Source: VRUE01 sp963817945 (GTDB taxonomy: Bacteria; Actinomycetota; Thermoleophilia; Solirubrobacterales; 70-9). From it: DNA of 64,000 bases. This document shows, one piece after another, positions 1-8,354 of this stretch. The notes under the pieces were generated by a model, which did not search any database, was not told the DNA's origin, and saw only the letters and a list, made by a program, of their open reading frames with translations. Location: NCBI GenBank assembly GCA_963817945.1, contig CAWFQH010000004.1, forward strand, positions 434,001-498,000, in the 5' to 3' direction. Within the stretch, counting starts at the first letter, position 1. Each line of letters opens with the position of its first letter. The translations under genes and the position numbers were made by a program.

Positions 1-968
1 ACATCTTCGGCGAGCTGGACGGGATCCACATCATCGACCTGATCCAGACCGAGGCGCTGCTGGAGAACGCCCGCCGCTTCGCTGGCGAGCTCGCCAGCGG
101 CGGCGGCACCGTGCTGTTCGTCGGCACCAAGAAGCAGGCGCGAGGGCCCGTCAAAGAGTGGGCCGACCGCTGCAAGATGCCCTACGTCAATCAGCGCTGG
201 CTGGGCGGCCTGCTGACCAACTTCAACACCATCTCCGCCCGCATCTCCCGCCTGCACGAGCTGACCTCCTGGCAGGAGGAGGGCAAACTGGCCCTGCTGC
301 CGACCAAGGAGCGGATGGGGATGCAGGCCGAGCTGGCGAAGCTCGAGTACAACCTCGGTGGCGTCAGGGACATGGACCGGTTGCCCGACGCGGTCTTCGT
401 CACCGACCTGAAAACCGAGGAGATCGCCGTGCGCGAGGCGGAGCGGCTGCGGATCCCGATCATCGGCCTGGTCGACACCAACTGCGACCCGACCCCGATC
501 GACTATGTGATCCCCGGCAACGACGACGCGATTCGCTCCTGCCAGCTGGTGATCGGCACGATCGGCGCCGCGATCGAGGAGGGCGCCGGCTCCTGGCGGG
601 TGCAGGAGGAACGGCGCCTCGCCGAGGAGATGGAACGGCGCAAGAAAGAGGAGGAAGAGCGGAAGAAGCGCGAGGAGGAAGAGAAGGCGCGCAAGGAGGC
701 CGAGGAAGCGGCCAAAAAAGCCGCCGAGCAGGCCGCGGCGGCGAAAGCGCAGGAGGCGGCGGCCGCGACTCCCGCCCAAGCTCCCCGACCCGCGGGTCCT
801 GTCCCGGGGCAGGGCACCCCGTCCTCGCAGGCTGCGGGCGGGGCACCCAGCCCCGCGCCACCCGCGGGAGGAGCGTCTGAGGCTAAGCCCCAGGCTCCGG
901 CTTCCCCGGCTGGCGCCGAGGCGGCTAAGCAAGCTCCTGTTGCACCGGAGCAGGGAGGCTCTCAATGA
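1..968 (+). CDS. rpsB: 30S ribosomal protein S2 (5' end missing)
   Basis: Structural protein of the small ribosomal subunit. The reading frame is open from base 3, so the N-terminus lies left of the window. Family hallmarks include GTKKQARGPVKEWADR and VNQRWLGGLLTNFNTI. The S2 fold ends near base 610. It is followed by about 115 extra residues, first a Glu/Lys/Arg-rich helix and then an Ala/Pro/Gly-rich tail, which most S2 proteins lack. The stop overlaps the tsf start (ATGA), so the two are probably translationally coupled. Identity is very secure; the tail's role is unknown. Confidence 0.97.
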   Translation, partial: IFGELDGIHIIDLIQTEALLENARRFAGELASGGGTVLFVGTKKQARGPVKEWADRCKMPYVNQRWLGGLLTNFNTISARISRLHELTSWQEEGKLALLPTKERMGMQAELAKLEYNLGGVRDMDRLPDAVFVTDLKTEEIAVREAERLRIPIIGLVDTNCDPTPIDYVIPGNDDAIRSCQLVIGTIGAAIEEGAGSWRVQEERRLAEEMERRKKEEEERKKREEEEKARKEAEEAAKKAAEQAAAAKAQEAAAATPAQAPRPAGPVPGQGTPSSQAAGGAPSPAPPAGGASEAKPQAPASPAGAEAAKQAPVAPEQGGSQ

Positions 969-1567
969 GCATCTCTGCTGCTGACGTAAAAGCGCTCAGG
1001 GATCGGACTGGGGCGGCGATGATGGACTGCAAAGCGGCGCTCGCCGAATCCGACGGCGACGTGGACCGGGCGATCGAGATCCTGCGGGTGAAGGGACAGG
1101 CCTCTGCCGCCAAGCGCGAAGGGCGGGGGACCAGCGAGGGGGTTGTCGCCTCATACATTCACGCCAACGACAAGGTCGGGGCGATGGTCGAAGTCCAGTG
1201 CGAGACGGACTTCGTCGCCCGCAACGACGACTTCAAGGCGTTCGCCTACGAGGTCGCCCTGCACGTCGCTGCCGCGGCGCCGCAGTACGTCTCCGCCGAG
1301 GAGATCGCCGCCGAGGAGCGCGAGGCGGAAAAGCGCGTCTTCGAAGAGAAGGCGCGCGAAGACGGCAAACCGGACAACGTCGTCGAGAAGATCGTCGAGG
1401 GGCAGCTGGCCAAGTGGGCGAAGGAAGTGGCTTTGCTCGACCAGCCCCACGTCAACGCCGAGAAACACGACTCGAAGACGATCGAGGAGCTGCGCCAGGA
1501 GCTGGCGGCGAAGACGGGCGAGAACGTCCGCATCGCCCGCTTTGCGTACTTCCGCGTAGGGGAGTAG
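965..1567 (+). CDS. tsf: Elongation factor Ts
   Basis: Guanine-nucleotide exchange factor that recycles EF-Tu from GDP to GTP form. The N-terminal UBA-like region with LRDRTGAAMMDCKAAL (near residue 11) and the second signature TDFVARND (near residue 80) are both present. At 200 residues it is the short form, with a single core repeat rather than the two of E. coli. The ATG overlaps the rpsB stop, and a GGGAGG-like ribosome binding site lies inside the rpsB tail. Confidence 0.97.
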   Translation: MSISAADVKALRDRTGAAMMDCKAALAESDGDVDRAIEILRVKGQASAAKREGRGTSEGVVASYIHANDKVGAMVEVQCETDFVARNDDFKAFAYEVALHVAAAAPQYVSAEEIAAEEREAEKRVFEEKAREDGKPDNVVEKIVEGQLAKWAKEVALLDQPHVNAEKHDSKTIEELRQELAAKTGENVRIARFAYFRVGE

Positions 1568-1625
1568 GACTGGCCGAAGCGCGCAGTCGCGGATAGGCTC
1601 CGCGCAGCGCCTGCCTGCCCAATCG

Positions 1626-2360
1626 ATGGATTCCGAGCCCAAATTCAGCCGCATCCTGCTCAAGCTCTCCGGCGAGGCTTTGATGGGGGAGCGCGAGCAC
1701 GGCACCGACGCCGGCGAGGTGCAGCGGATCGCCGCTCAGATCGCCGCCGTCCGCGCCCTCGGGGTTGAGGTGGCCCTTGTCGTCGGCGCTGGCAACATCT
1801 ACCGCGGTCTGCAGGGAGCGGCGGCCGGCATGGACCGGGCCACCGGCGACTACATGGGGATGCTGGCGACTGTCCTCAACGCGCTGACGCTGCAGGACGC
1901 GTTGGAGAAGATCGGCGAGCACACCCGCGTGATGTCGGCGATCGACGTCAAGGAGGTCGCCGAGCCCTACATCCGCCGCCGTGCCATGCGCCACCTGGAG
2001 AAGGGCCGCGTCGTCATTTTTGCCGCCGGTACCGGCAACCCGTTCTTCACCACCGACACGGCCGCGGCGCTGCGGGCGCTGGAGATTCATGCCGGCGCGA
2101 TCCTGATGGCCAAGAACGGGGTCGAGGGCGTCTACGACGCCGACCCCGCGATCCACCCCGAGGCCGAGTTCATCCCCGAGATCGGCCACCGCGAGGCGAT
2201 CGAGCGCGGCCTCAAGGTGATGGACTCGACCGCGCTCTCGCTCTGCATGGACAACGACCTGCCCATCTACGTCTTCAACATGGGAGACGAGAGCAACATA
2301 GATAGGATCGTCCGCGGCGAGAGGGTGGGCACGCTGGTTTCCAGCGAGGCCGCCGACTGA
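1626..2360 (+). CDS. pyrH: UMP kinase
   Basis: Phosphorylates UMP to UDP in pyrimidine nucleotide synthesis; bacterial hexameric type of the amino acid kinase fold. The N-terminal KLSGEAL motif, the GAGNIYRG segment and the late TDTAAALRA and DNDLPI regions match the family, and 244 residues is the usual length. It lies 58 bases after tsf in the conserved order rpsB-tsf-pyrH-frr. Confidence 0.97.
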   Translation: MDSEPKFSRILLKLSGEALMGEREHGTDAGEVQRIAAQIAAVRALGVEVALVVGAGNIYRGLQGAAAGMDRATGDYMGMLATVLNALTLQDALEKIGEHTRVMSAIDVKEVAEPYIRRRAMRHLEKGRVVIFAAGTGNPFFTTDTAAALRALEIHAGAILMAKNGVEGVYDADPAIHPEAEFIPEIGHREAIERGLKVMDSTALSLCMDNDLPIYVFNMGDESNIDRIVRGERVGTLVSSEAAD

Positions 2361-2379
2361 CGGGAAGAAGAGGAGCCCG

Positions 2380-2943
2380 GTGGAGCTGATCGACGAGCTG
2401 CTGGCAGACGCGAAGGACCGGATGCAGAAGTCGGTCGAGTCGAGCCGTGGCGAGCTGGCAACCGTGCGGACCGGCCGCGCCTCACCGCATCTGCTGGATC
2501 GGATCACGGTCGACTACTACGGCTCGCCGACTCCGCTGAAGCAGCTCGCCAACGTGGCCACGTCCGATGCCCGCCTGCTCACCGTGACGCCCTTCGACAA
2601 GGGCTCGATCGGGGCGATCGAGAAGGCGATCTCCGAGTCCGACGTGGGCCTGACGCCCAGCAACGACGGCAACGTGATCCGGCTGCAAGTGCCGGAGTTG
2701 ACCGAGGAGCGCCGGCGCGAGATGGTCAAGGTGGTGCACGGCGTCGCCGAGGAGGGAAGGGTCGCGGTGCGCAACATCCGCCGCGACACGATGCAGGACC
2801 TGCGCGACCTGAAGAAAGAGGGGGAAGCGGGCGAGGACGATGAGCGCCGCGCCGAGACCGCCCTGCAGAAGCAGACCGACGAGGCTATCGCCGAGATCGA
2901 CGAGCTGCTGAAGGGCAAGGAAGAGGAGATCCTCGAGGTGTGA
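2380..2943 (+). CDS. frr: Ribosome recycling factor
   Basis: With EF-G it splits post-termination ribosomes. The protein is 187 residues, as expected. It has the RTGRASPHLLDRITVDYYG segment, the conserved ANVATSDARLLTVTPFD strand region, and a long three-helix-bundle C-terminus rich in Glu/Lys. The GTG start is preceded by an AAGAAGAGGAG ribosome binding site 19 bases after pyrH, which makes this start convincing. Confidence 0.96.
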   Translation: MELIDELLADAKDRMQKSVESSRGELATVRTGRASPHLLDRITVDYYGSPTPLKQLANVATSDARLLTVTPFDKGSIGAIEKAISESDVGLTPSNDGNVIRLQVPELTEERRREMVKVVHGVAEEGRVAVRNIRRDTMQDLRDLKKEGEAGEDDERRAETALQKQTDEAIAEIDELLKGKEEEILEV

Positions 2944-3081
2944 GACGGCTGCAAACCGGCGCATCTCGGGCTCCTCGGTCGGTTTCCTCGGGTCACGCAC
3001 AGAAGTGCGCTCCCCTCGTCACCCTCCCTGCGTCCCCCGATCTGCTTGGTTTTCGCCGTCTCACGGGGTCGTCTGGTTCCC

Positions 3082-3753
3082 GTGAACATTCCTAGATACG
3101 TCGCGATCATCACCGACGGCAACGGGCGCTGGGCGCAGCAGCGGGGCCTCCCAGTCATCGAGGGGCACAGGGCCGGGGCCGACACCGTCAAGGCGCGACT
3201 GCGGGACGCCGCCGAACTCGGGATCGAGGAGCTGACCGTGTTCTCGTTCTCGACCGAGAACTGGTCCCGCCCAGGCGAGGAGGTGGAGGGGCTGATGCGG
3301 ATGTTCGGCGAGCGGATCGACGCCGAGACGCCGGAGCTGCGGGACGAAGGCGTGCGGATGCGCTTCGTCGGCCGCCGTGAAGGAATCGCCGCCGACCTCG
3401 TCGAGCGGATGAAGTGGGCCGAAGCGGAGACCGCCGCCAACGACCGCATCGCCCTCTTCGTCGCCTTCAACTACGGCGGCCGGGCGGAGGTAGTCGACGC
3501 CGCGCGCGGCTTCGAAGGCGGCTCCGAAGCGGAGTTCCGGCAGCGCCTCTACGCGCCAGAGATGCACGACCCGGACCTACTGATCCGGACCAGCGGCGAG
3601 CGGCGGCTTTCCAACTACCTGCTTTGGCAGTGCGCCTACTCGGAGCTCGTCTTCCGCGACGAGCTCTGGCCGGACTTCGGCCGCGAGGCGTTCGAGGAGG
3701 CACTGCGCGAGTTCGAAGCCCGGCAGCGCCGCTTCGGGGCGAGGACGCAGTGA
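3082..3753 (+). CDS. uppS: Isoprenyl transferase (undecaprenyl diphosphate synthase family)
   Basis: Cis-prenyltransferase that extends farnesyl diphosphate with isopentenyl diphosphate to make the lipid carrier of peptidoglycan synthesis. Key motifs are DGNGRWA near residue 10, the VFSFSTENWSRP segment and the late DLLIRTSGERRLSNYLLWQ block. I chose GTG 3082 (223 residues) because the protein then starts a few residues before the first conserved strand. An in-frame TTG at 3046 is the alternative. The usual Met of IMDGNGRWA is Thr here. The stop overlaps the cdsA start by one base (TGATG). Confidence 0.94.
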   Translation: MNIPRYVAIITDGNGRWAQQRGLPVIEGHRAGADTVKARLRDAAELGIEELTVFSFSTENWSRPGEEVEGLMRMFGERIDAETPELRDEGVRMRFVGRREGIAADLVERMKWAEAETAANDRIALFVAFNYGGRAEVVDAARGFEGGSEAEFRQRLYAPEMHDPDLLIRTSGERRLSNYLLWQCAYSELVFRDELWPDFGREAFEEALREFEARQRRFGARTQ

Positions 3754-4706
3754 TGGAGTCAGGACAGGACAGACCGGGGGAGGGGCAGCCGGAGGAGCGG
3801 CGCCGCGGCATCGACTTCGAGCGGGCGGTAGACCTGTTCGAGGGGCTCGAGGACGAGGTCGTCGAGCGGGAGCCGAAGCCGGAGCGGGAGCCGCGCCGGA
3901 GCCGCGCGCTGCGCGGCGAGACCATGCGCCGGATCCTCTTCGCGATCCCCTGGATCCTCTTCACGATCGCGATCGTCGTCGCCGGAGACCTTCCCTTCAC
4001 GTTGGCGCTGGTCGCCGTAGGCCTCGTCTGCCTGCGCGAGTACTTCGTGATGACGGCGGCGCTGCGACCGATCCAGATCGCCGCGTACATCGCCCTTCCG
4101 GCGATGATCCTCGCCTCCCACTTCGGCACTGCCTTCGACGTCCTCCTCGTCGCCACCGCCTCCTTCCCGCTCCTCTTCTTCTTTGGCGTCGATCGCAAGC
4201 ACCGCGAGGGCGTCACGGTCTCGATGGGGATCACGCTGCTGGGGACGATCTGGATCGCGCTGCCCTTTGTCCACGCGGTACTGCTGCGCGACCTGCCTGA
4301 CCACGGCGCGGCGCTGCTGATCGACGTCCTCGTCGGCACCTTCGCCACCGACACCGGCGCCTACGCCACCGGGCGCATGTTCGGCTCCCACCGGATCGCT
4401 CCCAGTCTCTCGCCGAACAAGACCCTGGAGGGACTCGTCGGCGGCTTTCTGATCGGCACCATGGCCTTCTGGTTCGCTGGCCTCTACCAGGACTGGCTAT
4501 CGGGAATCGACGCCCTGATCATGGGCGCGGCTGTCGCCGCGATCGGGCCGGTCGGCGATCTCTTTGCCTCGCTGATCAAGCGCGATTTCGACCGCAAGGA
4601 CACCGGCAAGGTCTTCGGCCCCCACGGCGGCCTGCTCGACCGCCTCGACGCGGTCCTCTTCACCGTCGTCGTCGGCTACTACCTCTCCCTGCAGCTGGTC
4701 TACTAA
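3753..4706 (+). CDS. cdsA: Phosphatidate cytidylyltransferase
   Basis: Membrane enzyme that makes CDP-diacylglycerol from phosphatidate and CTP, the branch point of phospholipid synthesis. An N-terminal cytosolic region of about 55 residues, rich in Glu and Arg, precedes roughly eight hydrophobic segments. The C-terminal family signature is clear: SLIKRDFDRKDTGKVFG followed by PHGGLLDRLD. Length is 317 residues. The one-base overlap with uppS indicates coupling. A strong hairpin follows the stop codon. Confidence 0.95.
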   Translation: MESGQDRPGEGQPEERRRGIDFERAVDLFEGLEDEVVEREPKPEREPRRSRALRGETMRRILFAIPWILFTIAIVVAGDLPFTLALVAVGLVCLREYFVMTAALRPIQIAAYIALPAMILASHFGTAFDVLLVATASFPLLFFFGVDRKHREGVTVSMGITLLGTIWIALPFVHAVLLRDLPDHGAALLIDVLVGTFATDTGAYATGRMFGSHRIAPSLSPNKTLEGLVGGFLIGTMAFWFAGLYQDWLSGIDALIMGAAVAAIGPVGDLFASLIKRDFDRKDTGKVFGPHGGLLDRLDAVLFTVVVGYYLSLQLVY

Positions 4707-4711
4707 CCGAG

Positions 4712-4748
4712 TTCGACTTTTGTCGTCCTATGCGCGACAAAAGTCGAA
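4712..4748. terminator. 14-bp perfect inverted repeat between cdsA and dxr
   Basis: The arms at 4712-4725 and 4735-4748 are perfect complements (TTCGACTTTTGTCG on the left) around a 9-base loop. The hairpin starts 6 bases after the cdsA stop and has no T-tract, so it is either a Rho-assisted or processing terminator or a protein-binding site. A separate promoter-like hexamer for dxr follows at 4763. Confidence 0.6.
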
Positions 4749-4762
4749 GCTCACCGCCGCCC

Positions 4763-4768
4763 TATGCT
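4763..4768 (+). promoter_or_regulatory. Candidate -10 element of dxr
   Basis: TATGCT ends 9 bases before the dxr ATG, just downstream of the hairpin that closes the cdsA unit. This fits a new, near-leaderless transcript for the MEP-pathway block. Confidence 0.45.
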
Positions 4769-4777
4769 CTGCCCTCG

Positions 4778-5929
4778 ATGAAGAAGCTGGTGATACTCGG
4801 GTCGACCGGCTCGATCGGGACCCAGGCGCTGCAGATCGTTGCTGACTCCCAGGAGCTGCAAGTCGTCGGCCTCGCCGCCGGCTCGCGCTGGGAGACGCTG
4901 CTGGAGCAGGCGCGTCAGCACGGCGTACCGGCGGTAGCGCTCGCCGACGCCGGTGCGGCCGAGCGCGCCCGGAGTGCCTGGGACGGCCGTGTTCTCGCCG
5001 GCGAGGAGGGGGTCCGCGACCTGATCGCCTCGTCCGGCGCAGACCTCGTCCTCAACGGGATGGTCGGGGCGGCAGGGCTGGGCCCGACCGTCGTCGCGCT
5101 GAGCGAGGGGATCGACCTGGCGCTCGCCAACAAGGAGAGCCTGGTGGTGGGGGGCGAGCTGGTGACGCAATTAGCGGAAGCGACCGGGGCGACGATCGTG
5201 CCGGTCGACTCCGAGCACACCGCCCTGCACCAGCTGATCGCCGGCCAGCCGCCCGGCAGCGTCGAGCGGCTCGTCATCACTGCCAGCGGCGGGCCCTTCC
5301 GGGGTCGCAGCCGCTCCGAGCTGGAGGACGTGACCGTGGAGGACGCTCTCGCGCACCCAACCTGGGCGATGGGAGGAAAGATCACGATCGACTCGGCGAC
5401 GCTGATGAACAAGGGGCTGGAGCTGATGGAGGCACACCACCTCTTCGGCACCCCCTACGAGCGCATCGACGTCGTCGTCCACCCGCAGTCGCTGATCCAC
5501 GGCTTGGTCCAGCTCGCCGACCGGGCGATGCTCGCCCACATCGGACCCCACGACATGAGGGTGGCGATCTCCTACGCACTGCACGGGGGCGAAAGCGTCG
5601 ACCTGCCGATCGAGCCCGTCGACCTCGTCGCCGTCGGCGAGCTGACCTTCGAGCCAGCCGACCTCGACGCTTTTCCGGCCCTGCGCCTTGCCCGCGAGGC
5701 GGCGGTCACGGGGGGAACCGCCCCTTGCGTGCTCAACGCCGCCAACGAGGTCGCGGTCCACGCCTTCCTCGACGGGCGGGTCGGCTTCGCGGCGATCCCG
5801 GCGACGATCGAGGCGGTGCTGGCGGAGATGCCGGCGCGGGAGGTCACCCACTTCGAGCAGCTGTTCGCCGTTGACGCCGAAGCCCGCCGCCACAGCGAAG
5901 AGAAGGTGGGAGGGTTGGCAAGGGTATGA
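4778..5929 (+). CDS. dxr: 1-deoxy-D-xylulose 5-phosphate reductoisomerase
   Basis: NADPH-dependent conversion of DXP to 2-C-methyl-D-erythritol 4-phosphate, the first committed step of the MEP isoprenoid pathway. The Rossmann motif GSTGSIGTQ lies at residues 7-15. LANKESLVVGG, the metal-binding DSEHTALHQ and SATLMNKGLELMEAHHLF follow in the expected order. Length is 383 residues from this ATG; an upstream in-frame start at 4730 would fall inside the hairpin. The stop overlaps the rseP ATG. Confidence 0.96.
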   Translation: MKKLVILGSTGSIGTQALQIVADSQELQVVGLAAGSRWETLLEQARQHGVPAVALADAGAAERARSAWDGRVLAGEEGVRDLIASSGADLVLNGMVGAAGLGPTVVALSEGIDLALANKESLVVGGELVTQLAEATGATIVPVDSEHTALHQLIAGQPPGSVERLVITASGGPFRGRSRSELEDVTVEDALAHPTWAMGGKITIDSATLMNKGLELMEAHHLFGTPYERIDVVVHPQSLIHGLVQLADRAMLAHIGPHDMRVAISYALHGGESVDLPIEPVDLVAVGELTFEPADLDAFPALRLAREAAVTGGTAPCVLNAANEVAVHAFLDGRVGFAAIPATIEAVLAEMPAREVTHFEQLFAVDAEARRHSEEKVGGLARV

Positions 5930-7035
5930 ACTGGGTCCTGATCTTCCTCGGCTTCTCGCTGCTGATCGTCCTGCACGAGGCCGGGCACTTTTTCGCCGCC
6001 AAGGCGACCGGGATGCGGGTCGAGCGCTTCTTCCTCTTCTTCCCGCCAAAGCTGGTTTCGGTCAAGCGCGGCGAGACGGAGTATGGAATCGGGGCGATCC
6101 CCGCGGGCGGCTTCGTGAAGATCAGCGGCATGAACCCCGACGAGGAGTTGCCGCCGGAGGCGAAGGGGCGGGGGTACTACGACCAGCCAGTCTGGAAGCG
6201 AATCGTGGTGATCGGCGCTGGCCCCGTGGTGAACATCGTCTTGGCCTTCCTGATCTTCTTTTTCGTGCTCTGGGGCGCGAACAGCGACACGCTGACGAGG
6301 CTGGGCTTCGCAGATGTGACGCCAACCGTTGGCAGCATCAAAGCCGACACGCCGGCTGCCGAGGCTCTGCGGCGCGGCGACCGGATCGTCGCCGTCGACG
6401 GGCGCCGTTATCCCGGTCTCGGCCTCGAAGACCGCCTGATCGAGTTCATCAACCAGGTCGGTACGCACGAGTGCGCAGGCGAGCCGAAAAAGGGTTGCCT
6501 TGCCCGCACCCCCGTCGAGTTGACGGTCCGTCGCGACGGGCAGCTGAAGACGATTGCCGTGCGGCCGGAATACGACCCCAGCCTAAAGCGCACCCGGATC
6601 GGGTTTGGCTACGGCAGTGAAGTGATCGCGGGCAGTCCGGCCGAGCGCAGCCTCGACCTGATGTGGCGGGTCACGAGCGGCACTGTCAGCGTCTTCGCCA
6701 GGCTCTTCGAAGAGGAGCGGCGTAAAGAAGTCTCGGGACTGGTCGGCGTCAGCGACGTCGCCAATCAGACGCTCGAGGTGAGCACCGAGCGCTCTCTGCT
6801 GCTTCTGGGCCTGGTCAGCCTCTCGCTCGGCCTGATCAACCTCTTCCCCTTCCTGCCCCTCGATGGCGGACACATCTTCTGGAGTCTGGTCGAGAAGGTG
6901 CGAGGTTCGCCGGTCCCATTCTCGGTCATGGAGCGCGCCGGAGCGGTCGGCTTCGTGCTGGTGATCATGCTCTTCTTCCTCGGCCTCAGCAACGACATCG
7001 GCCGCCTCACGGGCGACGGCTTTGAGGTTCGCTAG
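5926..7035 (+). CDS. rseP: Site-2 protease RseP-like zinc metalloprotease
   Basis: Intramembrane protease that cleaves membrane-bound anti-sigma factors or remnant signal peptides. The zinc site HEAGH is at residues 17-21 within the first membrane segment. A PDZ-like region spans about residues 120-210, and the second active-site motif PFLPLDGGH lies near residue 310, followed by C-terminal membrane helices. Length is 369 residues. It sits between dxr and ispG, a common actinobacterial arrangement, and overlaps dxr (ATGA). Confidence 0.93.
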   Translation: MNWVLIFLGFSLLIVLHEAGHFFAAKATGMRVERFFLFFPPKLVSVKRGETEYGIGAIPAGGFVKISGMNPDEELPPEAKGRGYYDQPVWKRIVVIGAGPVVNIVLAFLIFFFVLWGANSDTLTRLGFADVTPTVGSIKADTPAAEALRRGDRIVAVDGRRYPGLGLEDRLIEFINQVGTHECAGEPKKGCLARTPVELTVRRDGQLKTIAVRPEYDPSLKRTRIGFGYGSEVIAGSPAERSLDLMWRVTSGTVSVFARLFEEERRKEVSGLVGVSDVANQTLEVSTERSLLLLGLVSLSLGLINLFPFLPLDGGHIFWSLVEKVRGSPVPFSVMERAGAVGFVLVIMLFFLGLSNDIGRLTGDGFEVR

Positions 7036-7059
7036 GGCGGCGCCGCGCACCTGCCCCGA

Positions 7060-7065
7060 TAGCCT
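7060..7065 (+). promoter_or_regulatory. Candidate -10 element of ispG
   Basis: TAGCCT ends 6 bases before the GTG start, in the 36-base gap after rseP. This spacing would place transcription initiation at or next to the start codon. Confidence 0.45.
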
Positions 7066-7071
7066 GTAGGG

Positions 7072-8325
7072 GTGGCCTCGAAGCGGCAGATCTTCGTCGG
7101 CGGCGTGCCGATCGGCGGCGGAGCGCCCGTCGCCGTGCAGACGATGACCAAGACCGAGACCGCCAACCTGGCGGCGACGATGGAGCAGATCCGCAAGGTC
7201 GCCGACGCGGGGGCGGACCTGGTTCGCGTCGCCGTGCCGCGCGACGATGACGCCGAGGCGCTGCGGACGATTGTCCGCGAATCGCCGATCCCGGTGATCG
7301 CCGACATCCACTTCAACCACACGCTGGCGCTGAAGGCGATCGATGCCGGGGCCCACTGCATCCGGCTCAACCCCGGCAATATCGGCGGCCGCGAGAAAGT
7401 CGCCGAGGTGGCCGAGAAGGCGACCGCGGCGGGGGTGCCGATGCGAATCGGCGTCAACTCCGGCTCGCTCCCCAAGCACCTGCATGAGCTCGAGCGCGAG
7501 GCCCCGGTGGAGGCACTCGTCGCCGCGGCGGTCGAGTTCGTTGAGCTGATGGAGGGCCTCGACTTCGAGAACTTCAAGGTCTCGATCAAGTCGACCAACG
7601 TCCCCAACACGATCGCCGCCAACCGGATGCTGGCCGAGAAGATCCCTTACCCGCTGCACCTGGGGATCACCGAGGCGGGGACCAAGTGGTCGGGATCACT
7701 CAAATCGGCGGTAGGGCTCGGCACCCTGCTCGCCGACGGGGTCGGCGACACGATCCGGATCAGCCTCTCCACCTTCCACGCTGAGGAGGAGGTCAAGGTC
7801 GCCTGGGAGATCCTCAAGGCGCTGCAGCTGCGCGAGCGGGGGCCTGTGCTGATCGCCTGTCCCACCTGTGGGCGCCTGCAGTTCGACATGGACTCCGTCG
7901 TCGCCGAGATCGAGCAGCGCCTGGAGAGCTACGCGGAGCCGATCGAGGTCGCGGTCCTGGGCTGCGCCGTGAACGGGATCGGCGAGGCGAGCCACGCCGA
8001 CTTCGGCATCACCGGCGCCAAGAACGAGGGCCTGATCTTCTCCCACGGCAAGCCGCTGCGGAAGGTGCCGCAGGCGAAGCTGGTCGACGCCCTCTTCGAG
8101 GAGATCGACAAGTCGCTCGACCGCGGCGGGGTGGAGGTTGATGATGCGAAGTCCGCCGAGGGCGGCGCTTGGCTGGCGAAGATCGAGGAGGAAAACGCCG
8201 GCGACCTGACGCCGGAGAAGATCGCGCAGTTGGAGCACGAGGCGTCGCAGAGCGGGGAGACCGACAAGGTTCTCCTCGATGAGGATGCTTCCCCGACGGC
8301 GGGACGGAGATTCACCAGGGCCTAG
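7072..8325 (+). CDS. ispG: 4-hydroxy-3-methylbut-2-enyl diphosphate synthase (flavodoxin/ferredoxin)
   Basis: 4Fe-4S enzyme making HMBPP from methylerythritol cyclodiphosphate in the MEP pathway. The TIM-barrel half carries QTMTKTETANLAATMEQI and RLNPGNIGGREKV. The C-terminal cluster ligands lie in CPTCGRLQFD and GCAVNGIGEASHADFGITG. About 60 acidic residues beyond the conserved domain lengthen the protein to 417 residues. The GTG start follows a TAGCCT hexamer rather than a good Shine-Dalgarno sequence. Confidence 0.96.
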   Translation: MASKRQIFVGGVPIGGGAPVAVQTMTKTETANLAATMEQIRKVADAGADLVRVAVPRDDDAEALRTIVRESPIPVIADIHFNHTLALKAIDAGAHCIRLNPGNIGGREKVAEVAEKATAAGVPMRIGVNSGSLPKHLHELEREAPVEALVAAAVEFVELMEGLDFENFKVSIKSTNVPNTIAANRMLAEKIPYPLHLGITEAGTKWSGSLKSAVGLGTLLADGVGDTIRISLSTFHAEEEVKVAWEILKALQLRERGPVLIACPTCGRLQFDMDSVVAEIEQRLESYAEPIEVAVLGCAVNGIGEASHADFGITGAKNEGLIFSHGKPLRKVPQAKLVDALFEEIDKSLDRGGVEVDDAKSAEGGAWLAKIEEENAGDLTPEKIAQLEHEASQSGETDKVLLDEDASPTAGRRFTRA

Positions 8326-8341
8326 CCGCTCCGGGGCCGGA

Positions 8342-8347
8342 TAGGTT
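8342..8347 (+). promoter_or_regulatory. Candidate -10 element of proS
   Basis: TAGGTT ends 7 bases before the proS GTG start. No purine-rich ribosome binding site lies between them. Confidence 0.45.
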
Positions 8348-8354
8348 TCCCGGC

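Noticed and set aside
3046..3081. uppS start at TTG 3046
   Set aside because: It adds 12 unconserved residues and has no ribosome binding site; GTG 3082 fits the family start. This remains somewhat uncertain.
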